From Pectinatus brassicae (GTDB taxonomy: Bacteria; Bacillota; Negativicutes; Selenomonadales; Selenomonadaceae): a stretch of DNA of 64,000 nt. The stretch spans positions 1 through 64,000 of the forward strand of contig NZ_JACHFH010000016.1 in NCBI RefSeq assembly GCF_014201835.1, written 5' to 3'. The notes beneath the pieces are model-generated. The model saw only the letters and a list, made by a program, of their open reading frames with translations. It was not told where the DNA came from and did not search any database. Numbering within the stretch: position 1 is the first letter of the stretch; each line of letters starts with the position of its first letter. The position numbers and the translations under genes were made by a program. This document shows positions 8,452-17,725 of this stretch, one piece after another.

Positions 8452-10242
8452 ATGAAAGGGACAATCGTTGGTACTTGGGTCCGCACCTGTAAAAAATTAT
8501 GGGGAGAGGATTTGGTAAGGGAAGTTATGCAGGAAATTGGTCTTGCTCCCAACCATGTTTTTCTACCCAGTGAAGATATAGATGATAATATAGCGCAGGC
8601 ACTCGGTGATAATATTGGCAAACGAATTGGCCAAACCCCCGCACAAATTTGGCATGCTATCGGTAAAGACAATGCCAATACATTTTTTGAATTTTATCCC
8701 GGCTTTTTTCAAAAAGAAAATTTATATTCCTTTTTAAATTCACTTTTTGATATTCATGTTGAAATAACAAAATTAATTCCTGGTGCCAAACCGCCTTCCA
8801 TCGAAATGAAAAATATTACTACTACTGAGGCATTATTTACATATCGTTCCAAACGCAAAAAGTTTAATTACTTTCGCGGCTTACTTGATGGAGCAGCATT
8901 GCACTACAAGGAAAAAATTAACATTGAAACAGTAGAACAAGGCACTGATTTTTTGACTCTAAAATTAGAATTTTCCTATCCGATAACTAATACTAAAACT
9001 TATTTGCTTAATTCACTATTGCGCTTTATTCCTTCGTTGTCTGCTAAAATTGGTCTGATAAATATAATTGCACTATTTATTATTTCACTCATCGGCAATT
9101 TTGCCGGACTAAATATTCCCCTATGGCTGCCAATATTATCAGGTATTATCAGTACGTTAGCGGCTAAAATTATTCTTAAACCCGCCGATGCCATACAAGA
9201 TATTTTACAGCAATTACAAGAACATAAATACTCTACAACTATTACTGTAAAGTCCGGTGACATTTTTGAAGACATTGCTGCTCAGTTTGAAAATTATAAA
9301 GTAAGTATGCGCAAACGCTTTACTGGTATTAAGGGCCATAATGATGAATTATCCCGTTATGGTAATACTTTTAACGATTTAGCAGAAGATATGAGCAAGA
9401 CGTCTGATACTATTGCTGAAGTAGTAAATATCAGGGCTGAATCATCGGTCAAAGCCTCCGAAGAAGTTTCACAAGCTGTAAATATCCTCAATGATAATGT
9501 CAGTACCCTACAAACAGTAGTAAAATCACAAGTTGATAATAATGGTCATTTAAAAACCGCTGTTAGTGAAATTGAAAATTGTTTTGATAACGTGCGCCTG
9601 TCCACAGATAAAATCAACGCCAGCATGACCAATTTTGCCAAAGTCAACCAATCGGTAGAGGGCTTACGCAACCAAGCCAAGCGTATTACTGAAATCACCA
9701 ATACAGTTGCTGCTATTGCTGGTCAAACAAATCTTTTAGCCTTGAATGCAGCTATTGAGGCAGCCCGTGCTGGTGAAAATGGTAAGGGTTTTGCCGTTGT
9801 TGCTGAAGAAGTACGCAAATTAGCTGAACAATCGCAGGAGCAATCTAAAATCATCTCTGATGATGTGCTTACTATTACCAATACAATCGAAGAAGTTGTC
9901 GGTCATGTCGACAACGAATATGACTTATTATCAAAAGAAAACAGCAGCTTGGTATCTGCTGTCAAAGAGAATGCTGTTTATTTAGAAAAAGTCCATAATG
10001 TATCGGCTAACACTATGGATATTATTCGCCAGCTCGAAAAAGAAATGGATGATATGAACGCTGTTTATAGTAAAATAGAATCTATTGTCGACATAGCCCA
10101 GGAAAACTCGGCTGCTACGGAAGAAATAAATGCTTCTATTCATACTTATAATGAACGTATTCAAAGTCTGCTTGATAAAATTGGGGAATTCAAAAAACTG
10201 GCCCAATATTTTACCGATGATATTAATATTTTTAAAGTTTAA
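8452..10242 (+). CDS. H-NOX (heme gas sensor) fused to a methyl-accepting chemotaxis protein
   Basis: The start is ATG 8452 behind AAGGAGAG; an in-frame ATG at 8371 lies upstream of the promoter and is rejected. The 596-aa product has an N-terminal H-NOX heme domain (1-180), two close TM helices (about 200-245), a linker and a C-terminal chemoreceptor signalling hairpin (IAGQTNLL begins at 422). Heme contacts fall at the same numbers as in the Caldanaerobacter (T. tengcongensis) Tar4 H-NOX: proximal His102, the Y131-x-S133-x-R135 motif, Ile5, Phe78, Pro115 and Leu144. The distal-pocket residues Trp9, Asn74 and Tyr140, which stabilise bound O2 there, are also present, so O2 sensing is predicted. 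It should signal to CheA/CheW, which are not in the window. Confidence 0.95.
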   Translation: MKGTIVGTWVRTCKKLWGEDLVREVMQEIGLAPNHVFLPSEDIDDNIAQALGDNIGKRIGQTPAQIWHAIGKDNANTFFEFYPGFFQKENLYSFLNSLFDIHVEITKLIPGAKPPSIEMKNITTTEALFTYRSKRKKFNYFRGLLDGAALHYKEKINIETVEQGTDFLTLKLEFSYPITNTKTYLLNSLLRFIPSLSAKIGLINIIALFIISLIGNFAGLNIPLWLPILSGIISTLAAKIILKPADAIQDILQQLQEHKYSTTITVKSGDIFEDIAAQFENYKVSMRKRFTGIKGHNDELSRYGNTFNDLAEDMSKTSDTIAEVVNIRAESSVKASEEVSQAVNILNDNVSTLQTVVKSQVDNNGHLKTAVSEIENCFDNVRLSTDKINASMTNFAKVNQSVEGLRNQAKRITEITNTVAAIAGQTNLLALNAAIEAARAGENGKGFAVVAEEVRKLAEQSQEQSKIISDDVLTITNTIEEVVGHVDNEYDLLSKENSSLVSAVKENAVYLEKVHNVSANTMDIIRQLEKEMDDMNAVYSKIESIVDIAQENSAATEEINASIHTYNERIQSLLDKIGEFKKLAQYFTDDINIFKV

Positions 10243-10255
10243 TTCAGCCATTCAC

Positions 10256-10317
10256 TATAAGAGGCGGCTGCACGTATTTATCAACGTGCAGCCGCCTCTT
10301 ATATATATTTTTTTTTA
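10256..10317. terminator. Strong bidirectional terminator between the chemoreceptor and ftsZ-like genes
   Basis: Arms at 10256-10275 and 10284-10303 form a perfect 20-bp GC-rich stem with an 8-nt loop, followed on the plus strand by a run of T ending at 10317. It ends the chemoreceptor transcript and is also positioned to end the convergent ftsZ-like transcript. Confidence 0.9.
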
Positions 10318-10363
10318 ACTTATCGGCATCAGACATTATATTATTAATTTTAACAGCTGTTAA

Positions 10364-11410
10364 TTATGGCTTCTGCATAAATTGAGGCAAATCTATCTTA
10401 CTGCCTTCATTTTTATGTACTTCGGCTTCAACTGTTGGTATTGCTGTTTCCTTATCATCAATGAAATCAGTAGCAATAATTGTAGCCCGTACTTTTTTAT
10501 CTAATTTTTGATCAATCACTGTGCCTAAGATTATATTTACTTCTTCATCAGTTTGTTCATAAATAAATTTAGTGGCTTCATTTACTTCATATAGACTTAA
10601 AGATGCGCTGCCGCTGATATTTAAAATTATACCTCGCGCTCCGGCAATTTTTCTATCGATTAGTGGACTTTCAATAGCTGCTTTAACAGCTTTTACCGCT
10701 CCATCGGCTTCGCCAATTCCTAAAAAGGCATCCGCATTGCTGTTTTGTTTAAAAATAGATTTAACATCTGCAAAATCCACATTTATTATGCCTACGGTTA
10801 AAATCAATTCTGATATGCAGTAAATTGCCTGCCGTAATACACTATCGGCCATATGAAAGGCATTTATAAGCGACATTTTCTTATCCGCCTGTAGCTCCAA
10901 CAGTTTATCATTTTGGATTACAATAATTGCATCCATAAATGGACGCATATGCTCCACTCCAGCCAAAGCTGTTTTTTTCTTACGCGATCCCTCAAACGAA
11001 AAGGGAATTGTCACAATACCTACAGTTAAAATCCCCATAGAACGTGCAATCTCTGCTATTACAGGCATTGCACCTGTACCGGTGCCCCCACCCATGCCAG
11101 CTGTCATAAAAATCATATCAGCTCCGACAATGGCGTCTTTTATTTTATCTTCATCATCTCTTACAGCTGCTTCCCCAGCATTTACTTTGCCGCCGCAGCC
11201 TAAGCAATGAGTAACATTTCCACCAATCTGCAATAAAGTTATATCATCTTGTGCCAATGTTTCCAATTGTTTTTTATCAGTATTTACAGCAATAAGCTCC
11301 ATACCTGAGTTTTTTTCTTTGGCAATACGCTGCAAAACGCTGTTGCCACCGCCGCCAACACCGATAACCTTTATATTTACAATGGCATTTTTTATATTAT
11401 TTTCCTGCAA
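10364..11410 (-). CDS. Divergent FtsZ paralogue (tubulin-like GTPase)
   Basis: FtsZ polymerises at mid-cell as the cytokinetic ring. This protein keeps the GTP-binding signature GGGTGTGAMP, the GVGGGGNS loop and the catalytic T7 loop NVDFAD, so GTPase activity is likely. It is divergent: the usual GLGAGANP loop reads CLGCGGKVNAG, with two unusual cysteines. The C-terminal DLPQFMQKP resembles the DIPxFLR tail that binds FtsA/ZipA/SepF. TTG 11410 is preferred because AAAGGGGGGG lies 5 nt before it; ATG 11431 in the same frame has a poor site. It is not in a division cluster, so it may be a second FtsZ, but whether the genome has another copy cannot be seen. Confidence 0.85.
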   Translation of the reverse strand: MQENNIKNAIVNIKVIGVGGGGNSVLQRIAKEKNSGMELIAVNTDKKQLETLAQDDITLLQIGGNVTHCLGCGGKVNAGEAAVRDDEDKIKDAIVGADMIFMTAGMGGGTGTGAMPVIAEIARSMGILTVGIVTIPFSFEGSRKKKTALAGVEHMRPFMDAIIVIQNDKLLELQADKKMSLINAFHMADSVLRQAIYCISELILTVGIINVDFADVKSIFKQNSNADAFLGIGEADGAVKAVKAAIESPLIDRKIAGARGIILNISGSASLSLYEVNEATKFIYEQTDEEVNIILGTVIDQKLDKKVRATIIATDFIDDKETAIPTVEAEVHKNEGSKIDLPQFMQKP

Positions 11411-11501
11411 AACGTCCCCCCCTTTCAGCATATTAATTCACTCTTGTCTTTTTTATAATATAACTATTCGTTATTAATATATTCAATCCTGCCAGCTTAG
11501 T

Positions 11502-12698
11502 TTAACATTGTTCATACTTTATCGTTTTAAATATAATTATACCGATTAATCCCGATAGGCATGATGCCAAAATTATACCAATTTTAGCGGCAACAAGATA
11601 TTCCGGGATTGCGGTAAAAGCCAACGATGCGATAAATAATGACATGGTAAAACCAATACCACCTAATGTTCCCGCACCCCAAAATTGCTTATACGAAGTA
11701 TATTCAGGAATTTTTAATATTTTCATTTTAAATAAAAACCAAGCTGTGCCAAAAATCCCTAAGGGCTTACCTAGTACTAGTCCCAATACAATGCCAATAG
11801 ATACTGGCGTAAATACCTGCGTCAAACCAGAAAATTCTATAGGTACTCCGGCATTAGCCAATGCAAATATCGGCATGATAAACCATGAAGAATACGGCGC
11901 TAAAACATGCTCAATTTTATGCAATAAAGATTTATCACTGCATTGGCTATTGTCCGCTGGAATTGTCATTCCCAAAATAACTCCGGCTATTGTCGGATGA
12001 ATACCTGCCTCATAAAATGCTCTCCAGGCAATTATCCCCATAATAATATAAAGAATTACATTTTTATTACCGTAGTGATTAAGAACAATCGCTGCTAATA
12101 AAGCCAGTAAACCATATATTAAATAAATAAGCGAAACATCATTACTATAAAATAGAGCAATTACGATTATCGCCCCTAAATCATCAACAATTGCCAGCGC
12201 TGTTAAAAATACTGCAATACTGCGTGGTGCCTGACTAGCCGCAATTGATAAAATGCCTAGGGAAAAAGCAATATCAGTAGCCATTGGTATGCCCCAACCT
12301 TTTATTGTTGGTTCGCCCCAGTTAATAACCATATAAATTACTGCTGGTACAAGCATACCACCAATTGCTGCTGTTACTGGCAAAATTGTTGCTGACAATG
12401 ATTTTAATTCACCAAATAAAAATTCCCGTTTTATTTCCAGGCCTACAACAAAGAAAAAAATTGCCATCAGGCCATCATTTATCCAATGTAATATCGATAG
12501 TTTAAATGTTCCTATTGCCAAATATGTATGCAGAAACTTATTATAGCTGTCTGCCACCGCTGTATTAGCTAAAATCATCGCTATTATCGCAAATATCAAT
12601 AAAATAATACCACTGCCTGATTCATTTTTAAAGAACCAATTAAATGGTGCTAACAATATCTCTGTTCTCGTTTTTATATCACGTATTATTTTTTTCAT
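11502..12698 (-). CDS. nhaA: Na+/H+ antiporter NhaA
   Basis: NhaA exports Na+ in exchange for H+ across the inner membrane, for pH and salt tolerance. The protein has the expected length (398 aa) and 12-helix hydrophobic pattern. The T141-D142 pair (TDIAFSLG) and the essential aspartates D172-D173 (AIVDDLGAI) match the E. coli T132-D133 and D163-D164 residues. The start follows GGGAGG and a good promoter at 12729-12758. It is probably monocistronic, 70-90 bp upstream of the ftsZ-like gene on the same strand. Confidence 0.96.
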   Translation of the reverse strand: MKKIIRDIKTRTEILLAPFNWFFKNESGSGIILLIFAIIAMILANTAVADSYNKFLHTYLAIGTFKLSILHWINDGLMAIFFFVVGLEIKREFLFGELKSLSATILPVTAAIGGMLVPAVIYMVINWGEPTIKGWGIPMATDIAFSLGILSIAASQAPRSIAVFLTALAIVDDLGAIIVIALFYSNDVSLIYLIYGLLALLAAIVLNHYGNKNVILYIIMGIIAWRAFYEAGIHPTIAGVILGMTIPADNSQCSDKSLLHKIEHVLAPYSSWFIMPIFALANAGVPIEFSGLTQVFTPVSIGIVLGLVLGKPLGIFGTAWFLFKMKILKIPEYTSYKQFWGAGTLGGIGFTMSLFIASLAFTAIPEYLVAAKIGIILASCLSGLIGIIIFKTIKYEQC

Positions 12699-12728
12699 TT
12701 TAACCTCCCATTATATATTATCGATTTT

Positions 12729-12758
12729 ATTATATACATTAAACACCATTGATGACAA
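12729..12758 (-). promoter_or_regulatory. Sigma-A promoter for nhaA
   Basis: On the minus strand TTGTCA (12753-12758) and TATAAT (12729-12734) are separated by 18 bp, about 30 bp upstream of the nhaA start. Confidence 0.5.
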
Positions 12759-12794
12759 GTGGTATAATTTTTTTTTGTAATTTTTATTGCTTTG

Positions 12795-12824
12795 TTGTAC
12801 AATATTAGAAAGTCTAATTATATA
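12795..12824 (+). promoter_or_regulatory. Possible promoter of the amidase gene
   Basis: TTGTAC (12795-12800) and TATATA (12819-12824) are spaced by 18 bp in a very AT-rich region, about 60 bp before the TTG start at 12886. The AT richness makes this a weak call. Confidence 0.35.
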
Positions 12825-12885
12825 AAAAAATAATATATTATAATTATATTGCTATATATGGAGTAAAACGACAGGAGGGATTTTT

Positions 12886-14058
12886 TTGCCCAAATTATAC
12901 CATTTTTTTATTACAATACTAATGCTGACAGTCTTCGTTAAAATTTTCACACCTACTGCCTATGCCAGTGATTTCCAGCAAAAAGCTGCCTCTTTAGCTA
13001 GAATAGATGATTTGCGGGTCAGTTCTGCTAATGGCAAATTACGCTTAGTGGCTGACGCCACTAAAGAAGTAGATTATGAATCTTTCGGCTTAACGGCTCC
13101 TAATAGAATTGTCATCGATTTAAAAGGTTCATGGCTTAACCCCAAGCTAAAAACAAAATACACAATAGATGATATTAATGTTCATATCGCCCAATTTACG
13201 CCTAATACCGTACGCATTGTTGTAAATACAGCCGCTCAAAGAAATGCTTATGATGTTTTTGCCTTAAGCGGCGGAAAAATTCCTTATCGTGTGGTTATGG
13301 ATTTTAATAAAGCTGCTTCAACCTCTACTACCCCACAAGCTAATGAAAAATCAGCTGTTTCTTCCAATGTTTCTGCAGTAAATTCAAATACCTCGCCAAC
13401 TACTGCTACACCAACAGTAGAGTTAAATAATTTTGATATGAGTATTTTTAAAACACCGGGAATAAAGGGTAAAACTATTGCCATTGATCCTGGTCATGGC
13501 GGCAATGATTCTGGTGCCATTGGCCCATCTAAGGGCATGGAAAAAAATACCACACTTCAAATTGGTCTGGATTTAAAAAAATTATTGGAAAAAGCTGGTG
13601 CCAAAGTTATTATGACACGAACAACCGATACTTCTGTTGCCGCGCCTACAGCCACCGATATTGAAGAATTACAGGCCCGCTGTGATATTGCCAATAAAAA
13701 TAAAGCCGATATATTTTTAAGTATTCATAATGATTCATTTACTGACAGCTATGCGACTGGTACTTCCAGTTATTATTATGAAAAGGGCAGCGGTGTCAGC
13801 AAACGTCTAGCTAACTGTTTGCGCCAAGGTGTCATTGAAGAAATACATACACCGGATCGCGGCACGCGCAGCTGTAATTTCTATGTTGTAAAACATACCG
13901 TAATGCCGGCTACCTTAATAGAAGTGGCTTTTATTTCCAATCCTAATGAAGAAAAATTATTGATGTCTGATGATGGTGACGAAAAAATTGCCGAAGGTAT
14001 CTTTATGGGAATACAGAAATTTTTCGCTGCTGCCGCCTCAGATGAAGATGATAAATAA
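12886..14058 (+). CDS. N-acetylmuramoyl-L-alanine amidase with AMIN domain (AmiC-like)
   Basis: The enzyme cuts the amide bond between MurNAc and the stem peptide of peptidoglycan, usually for daughter-cell separation. It starts with TTG behind ACAGGAGGGA. A signal peptide (1-27, ending AYA) exports it. The AMIN domain, which in AmiC targets septal peptidoglycan, spans about 38-145; a Ser/Thr/Ala-rich linker follows; Amidase_3 spans about 195-385. The zinc ligands are His204 (DPGHGG), Glu219 and His281 (SIHNDS), with catalytic Glu346 (IEVAFISNP). It is monocistronic. Confidence 0.93.
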   Translation: MPKLYHFFITILMLTVFVKIFTPTAYASDFQQKAASLARIDDLRVSSANGKLRLVADATKEVDYESFGLTAPNRIVIDLKGSWLNPKLKTKYTIDDINVHIAQFTPNTVRIVVNTAAQRNAYDVFALSGGKIPYRVVMDFNKAASTSTTPQANEKSAVSSNVSAVNSNTSPTTATPTVELNNFDMSIFKTPGIKGKTIAIDPGHGGNDSGAIGPSKGMEKNTTLQIGLDLKKLLEKAGAKVIMTRTTDTSVAAPTATDIEELQARCDIANKNKADIFLSIHNDSFTDSYATGTSSYYYEKGSGVSKRLANCLRQGVIEEIHTPDRGTRSCNFYVVKHTVMPATLIEVAFISNPNEEKLLMSDDGDEKIAEGIFMGIQKFFAAAASDEDDK

Positions 14059-14097
14059 AAAAAACTGTTACAGCCCACAATGCTGTAACAGTTTTTT
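14059..14097. terminator. Bidirectional terminator after the amidase gene
   Basis: AAAAAACTGTTACAGC and GCTGTAACAGTTTTTT form a perfect 16-bp stem with a 7-nt loop, immediately after the stop codon. The A and T ends make it work for both the amidase and the convergent nitroreductase transcripts. Confidence 0.9.
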
Positions 14098-14106
14098 AGT
14101 TGTCAA

Positions 14107-14820
14107 TTATATTTTACCTACGGCTGCACCATAAATCATAAACTGTTTTTCCTCTACAAAATTCATCAGGCTGTTAATTTTTTTATCAGCAAAAGCCCCT
14201 AACGGACAAACACCTGCTTCAATAGTCTGCGCTGCCAAATAAAGATTTTCACAGACATGTCCTGCATCAAGAAAAGCATAACGATAAGCTCTTGAACCAA
14301 ATTTATAACTTAATCGCTCTATAACAGTGCTCCATAAAAAAGAAACAGCACTATTCTCCACAACTCTAAAAGTTGAAAAACATCCAATAATATCGTCCTT
14401 ATTTATTTCTAGTGGAATAAGCGCATGCTCAATAGCTAAGAAACGATACATCCCTGCTTCTAAACCCTCAACATTATTCATGATAATATAGGTTTCCAGT
14501 GAATGACAGGCACCTGCTGAAGGAACCGTCCGCAAAGTCATATTTTCATTAGCGGCCTTAACGCCCTGACTGCACCATAATAAATAAGATAATTCCTTCA
14601 ATGATAATGGTATATCACTGTATTGCCGCAAAGTTGAACGAAGCTCTATCAGTTCCAGAAAATTAACTTCATGATCCTGCAATAATTCTGGTTCCGGCAA
14701 TATTATCATTTTTTTACTGCGGTCGAATGATAATTGTACATTAGGTTTATTTATTTTTTCTACAGTTTGCCCGGATTCCCAAGATGATTCCTGTAAAAAT
14801 TCCTGTGCTGCTCTATTCAT
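14107..14820 (-). CDS. Nitroreductase-family protein, SagB type
   Basis: A 237-aa FMN-binding nitroreductase-fold protein. The stretch ELIELRSTLRQYSD with LSLKELSYLLWCSQGVKA is typical of SagB-type members, as are TVPSAGACHSLETYI and the late DAGHVCENLYLAAQ...CPLGAF segment. Some SagB proteins oxidise azolines in peptide natural products, but no precursor or cyclodehydratase gene is nearby, so a general oxidoreductase is more likely. ATG 14820 follows AGGGAG; a longer frame to 14865 runs into the his-operon terminator and is rejected. Confidence 0.82.
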   Translation of the reverse strand: MNRAAQEFLQESSWESGQTVEKINKPNVQLSFDRSKKMIILPEPELLQDHEVNFLELIELRSTLRQYSDIPLSLKELSYLLWCSQGVKAANENMTLRTVPSAGACHSLETYIIMNNVEGLEAGMYRFLAIEHALIPLEINKDDIIGCFSTFRVVENSAVSFLWSTVIERLSYKFGSRAYRYAFLDAGHVCENLYLAAQTIEAGVCPLGAFADKKINSLMNFVEEKQFMIYGAAVGKI

Positions 14821-14848
14821 ATAATTTTTCTCCCTTAAAACATAAAAT

Positions 14849-14888
14849 ACGAGGCTGTTGTACACTTTTTAACGTGCGACAGCCTCGT
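14849..14888 (-). terminator. Terminator of the his operon
   Basis: On the minus strand ACGAGGCTGT pairs with ACAGCCTCGT over 10 bp, with a partly paired inner loop, and is followed by ATTTTATG. It lies a few bases after the hisIE stop codon. Confidence 0.7.
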
Positions 14889-14892
14889 TTCA

Positions 14893-15603
14893 TTATTCTT
14901 CTGGATCTAAATCATCAGGATCGATAAATTTATGGTATTCGCCGCCGCTTCTTCTGCCAACAAGTTCATTTAAAAGTTCATCCGGCGCTATATTGTGATA
15001 AGCCAATGCGACTAAACAATGATACCACAAATCTCCCATTTCATACAAAATTTCTTTTTTATCATTATTTTTAGATGCAATAATGGTTTCGACTGCTTCT
15101 TCGCCCAGTTTTTTCAAAATTTTATCCTGACCATGCCGCAATAAAAAGTTCGTGTAGGAACCCTCAACTGGATGAAGTTTTCTATCTTGGATAACATTAT
15201 ATAAATCATTGAGCACACGTGTTAAACTCTTCTCTGATTTCTCCTGTTCATTAACCAAGGCAATCGCTTTAGCTGACTTGCCAAGCCGTCGTCCGCTAAA
15301 GCAGGTATAAGTACCCGTATGACAAGCTACACCGCTTTGATGTACCCGCACCAGCAGTGTATCTCCATCGCAGTCATAAAATATTTCTTCTACCTTTTGC
15401 TTATTGCCGGAAGTCTCTCCCTTATTCCAGAGTTTTTGCCGGCTGCGGCTGAAAAACCATGTAAAGCCCGTCTGCAATGTCTGCTGGAGAGATTCTTCAT
15501 TCATATAAGCCATCATTAAAACTTGATTATTATCCACCTCTTGAACAATGGCGGGAACAAGTCCATTAGCATCAAATTTCACTTTACTTATATCAATACT
15601 CAT
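14893..15603 (-). CDS. hisIE: Bifunctional phosphoribosyl-AMP cyclohydrolase / phosphoribosyl-ATP pyrophosphatase
   Basis: Carries steps 2 and 3 of histidine synthesis. The HisI domain (about 1-115) contains [14 protein letters not shown] and [10 protein letters not shown], the zinc-binding cysteine and histidine segments of PR-AMP cyclohydrolase. The HisE domain (about 125-236) has the helical [19 protein letters not shown] motif of PR-ATP pyrophosphatase. The start has GAGGTAAGATT-ATG and overlaps the hisF stop codon (ATGA), suggesting translational coupling. It is the last gene of the operon. Confidence 0.97.
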   Translation of the reverse strand: MSIDISKVKFDANGLVPAIVQEVDNNQVLMMAYMNEESLQQTLQTGFTWFFSRSRQKLWNKGETSGNKQKVEEIFYDCDGDTLLVRVHQSGVACHTGTYTCFSGRRLGKSAKAIALVNEQEKSEKSLTRVLNDLYNVIQDRKLHPVEGSYTNFLLRHGQDKILKKLGEEAVETIIASKNNDKKEILYEMGDLWYHCLVALAYHNIAPDELLNELVGRRSGGEYHKFIDPDDLDPEE

Positions 15604-16358
15604 AATCTTACCTCCACTCCACGTGCCAATAGATATTCTTTGACCTGACGAATCTTAAAACGTCCATAATGAAATACGGATGCCGCCAATACTGCATCGG
15701 CTTTGCCTGCTGTCAGCACATCATAAAAATGTGACAATTCACCAGCACCGCCCGAAGCTATGACAGGCACGCCAACTGCTTCTGATACACTTCGTGTCAA
15801 GGCAATATCATAGCCGGTTTTGGTTCCATCACAATCCATACTAGTTAATAGAATTTCACCGGCGCCTAAATCAACTGCCTTTTTTACCCATTCGATACAA
15901 TCCAGCCCCGTAGGCGTCCTGCCACCGTTTATATATATTTCCCACGAATTCTCACCGTTTTGTTTGGCATCTACTGCCAAAACTACACATTGGCGGCCAA
16001 ATTTTTCAGCTCCTTCAGAAATCAAGCTGGGATTATTTACGGCAGCACTATTAAGCGATATTTTATCTGCTCCGGCTTTTAACATATTACGCATATCCTG
16101 TGTTGTCCTGATACCGCCGCCTACAGTAAATGGTATAAAAACCTGGGACGCACAATTTGATGCTACATCAATCATTGTATTACGTTTTTCATTCGATGCG
16201 GTTATATCAAGAAAAACCAATTCATCAGCTGCTTCCTTGTCATACAAACAGGCTAATTCTACTGGATCACCTGCATCACGCAAAGAAACAAAATTAGTCC
16301 CTTTTACTACCCGGCCTTCCTTGACATCAAGACATGGTATTATTCTTTTTGTGTACAT
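15600..16358 (-). CDS. hisF: Imidazole glycerol phosphate synthase, cyclase subunit
   Basis: HisF uses ammonia delivered by HisH to turn PRFAR into imidazole glycerol phosphate and AICAR. It is a (beta/alpha)8 barrel of normal length (252 aa). The two catalytic aspartates, Asp11 ([15 protein letters not shown]) and Asp130 (VLAVDAK), are at their canonical positions, and the phosphate-binding TVGGGIRT and GGAG loops are present. It starts directly after the hisA stop codon. Confidence 0.98.
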   Translation of the reverse strand: MYTKRIIPCLDVKEGRVVKGTNFVSLRDAGDPVELACLYDKEAADELVFLDITASNEKRNTMIDVASNCASQVFIPFTVGGGIRTTQDMRNMLKAGADKISLNSAAVNNPSLISEGAEKFGRQCVVLAVDAKQNGENSWEIYINGGRTPTGLDCIEWVKKAVDLGAGEILLTSMDCDGTKTGYDIALTRSVSEAVGVPVIASGGAGELSHFYDVLTAGKADAVLAASVFHYGRFKIRQVKEYLLARGVEVRL

Positions 16359-17087
16359 TTACTTTTTCTCGGCAATTTTCAGTGCTGCCCGCAAATCAAT
16401 TGCTCCGGTATAAATAGCTTTCCCGGCAATAACACCTGTAATGCCATCACTTTCATGTTTTTTCAGCTGCTCAATTTCCTCTAAATTGGAAAAACCACCT
16501 GATGCTATAATATTTACTCTACTGCTTTTGGCCAAGTCGGCCGTAGCCTTTATATTTAGGCCCAGTAGTGTTCCATCACGAGATATATCAGTATATATAA
16601 TATTTTTCACGCCGACAGCTGCCATGCGTTTAGCTAGTTCCTGCGCCGCCATATTACCTGATACTTCCCATCCTTCTACAGCTACTATCCCCTCTTTAGC
16701 ATCAATACCTACGACTATTTTCTCGCCAAATTTTTCACAAGCCGCTTTTACCAATTGCGGATCGTGCACAGCTACCGAGCCTAAGATAACCCTGTCCACT
16801 CCAATTGACAATATATTTTCAATATCTTCCAGTGTGCGTATTCCGCCCCCCAGTTCTACAGGAATGTCCACAGCAGCAATAATATCTTTTACTGTAGCAA
16901 TATTTTGCGGTTTTCCGGCCAGTGCTCCATCTAAATCAACAAGATGCAAATATCTAGCTCCCATATCCATCCATTTTTTTGCCATTTGTGCCGGGCTATC
17001 CGAAAAAACCGTTTCTTTGGAAAAATCACCTCTAAATAAACGTACACATTTACCACCGCGAATATCTATAGCTGGTATAACTAACAT
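16359..17087 (-). CDS. hisA: ProFAR isomerase
   Basis: HisA opens the ProFAR ribose to give PRFAR. It is a HisF-related (beta/alpha)8 barrel (242 aa) with catalytic Asp8 (IPAIDIRGGKCVRL) and Asp129 (VGIDAKEG), and phosphate loops GGGIRT and ASGGF. An AAGGAG ribosome site lies rather far (about 15 nt) upstream of the ATG. A long antisense frame over this gene is a shadow. Confidence 0.97.
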   Translation of the reverse strand: MLVIPAIDIRGGKCVRLFRGDFSKETVFSDSPAQMAKKWMDMGARYLHLVDLDGALAGKPQNIATVKDIIAAVDIPVELGGGIRTLEDIENILSIGVDRVILGSVAVHDPQLVKAACEKFGEKIVVGIDAKEGIVAVEGWEVSGNMAAQELAKRMAAVGVKNIIYTDISRDGTLLGLNIKATADLAKSSRVNIIASGGFSNLEEIEQLKKHESDGITGVIAGKAIYTGAIDLRAALKIAEKK

Positions 17088-17127
17088 AAATTAAACTTCA
17101 CACTCCTTAACCGTAATAATATTTCTA

Positions 17128-17664
17128 TTATAAGTCTTTCACCATAAATTCTGCTAATTCCTGCCGTGTTACCATAATACCGTTGTCAGAACCAATTGTA
17201 TGACAGCCTCGAGCATAACTTGGCACTGCTGAAAAGGCTTTTTCCTGCCAGGCATATTTATTTCCGGCAATAACCAACTCTTTATATTTACCCGCTTGCA
17301 GTGCTTTCTTAAAAGCATTTTTATCTACATCACATTGCTCTGCTATTGCACTTAAAACATTTATATCGGCAATATTTTTTTGCTCAGCAAAATTAGCTGC
17401 AAAAACCAGCTGATGATATTTTACTAAATTACCATCATTTTCTTCAATAAAGTACATTCCGGCAATTGCCAAATCACTATGAGTTCCATGCTCTTCCGGC
17501 CATGGATGTGCCTCACAGGGCCGCCAAATAATCTCCATGCTATTATCTGCTAATAATTCTATTAAATTTTTATGTCCGCGATAACAATAAGGACAGGTAT
17601 AATCGAAAAATACTTCCAATTTATTAATATCTGACTGTGTTTCTAATCCGTAAAGTTCTGCCAT
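17128..17664 (-). CDS. DsbA-family thioredoxin-fold protein in the his operon
   Basis: A 178-aa protein whose N-terminus KLEVFFDYTCPYCYRGHKN is the strand-loop-helix of the DsbA/2-hydroxychromene-2-carboxylate isomerase family, with a CPYC active site at Cys24-Cys27. A helical insert (about 60-140) and a cis-Pro-like AVPSYARG segment near 158 follow. There is no signal peptide, so it acts in the cytoplasm, as in FrnE-like proteins. It has an excellent AAGGAGGAG ribosome site and lies between hisH and hisA. Nothing links its chemistry to histidine synthesis, so it is probably a passenger. Confidence 0.82.
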   Translation of the reverse strand: MAELYGLETQSDINKLEVFFDYTCPYCYRGHKNLIELLADNSMEIIWRPCEAHPWPEEHGTHSDLAIAGMYFIEENDGNLVKYHQLVFAANFAEQKNIADINVLSAIAEQCDVDKNAFKKALQAGKYKELVIAGNKYAWQEKAFSAVPSYARGCHTIGSDNGIMVTRQELAEFMVKDL

Positions 17665-17725
17665 ACAATTACTCCTCCTTTATTCATTTTCTTTATTATA
17701 ACATAATGGCTGTTGATTATTTTAT

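Noticed and set aside
15820-16413. Plus-strand 197-codon frame opposite hisF
   Set aside because: It is a shadow of hisF, with no start signal and no homology pattern.
16441-17094. Plus-strand 217-codon frame opposite hisA
   Set aside because: It is antisense to a well-supported gene, has no ribosome site and no recognisable domain.
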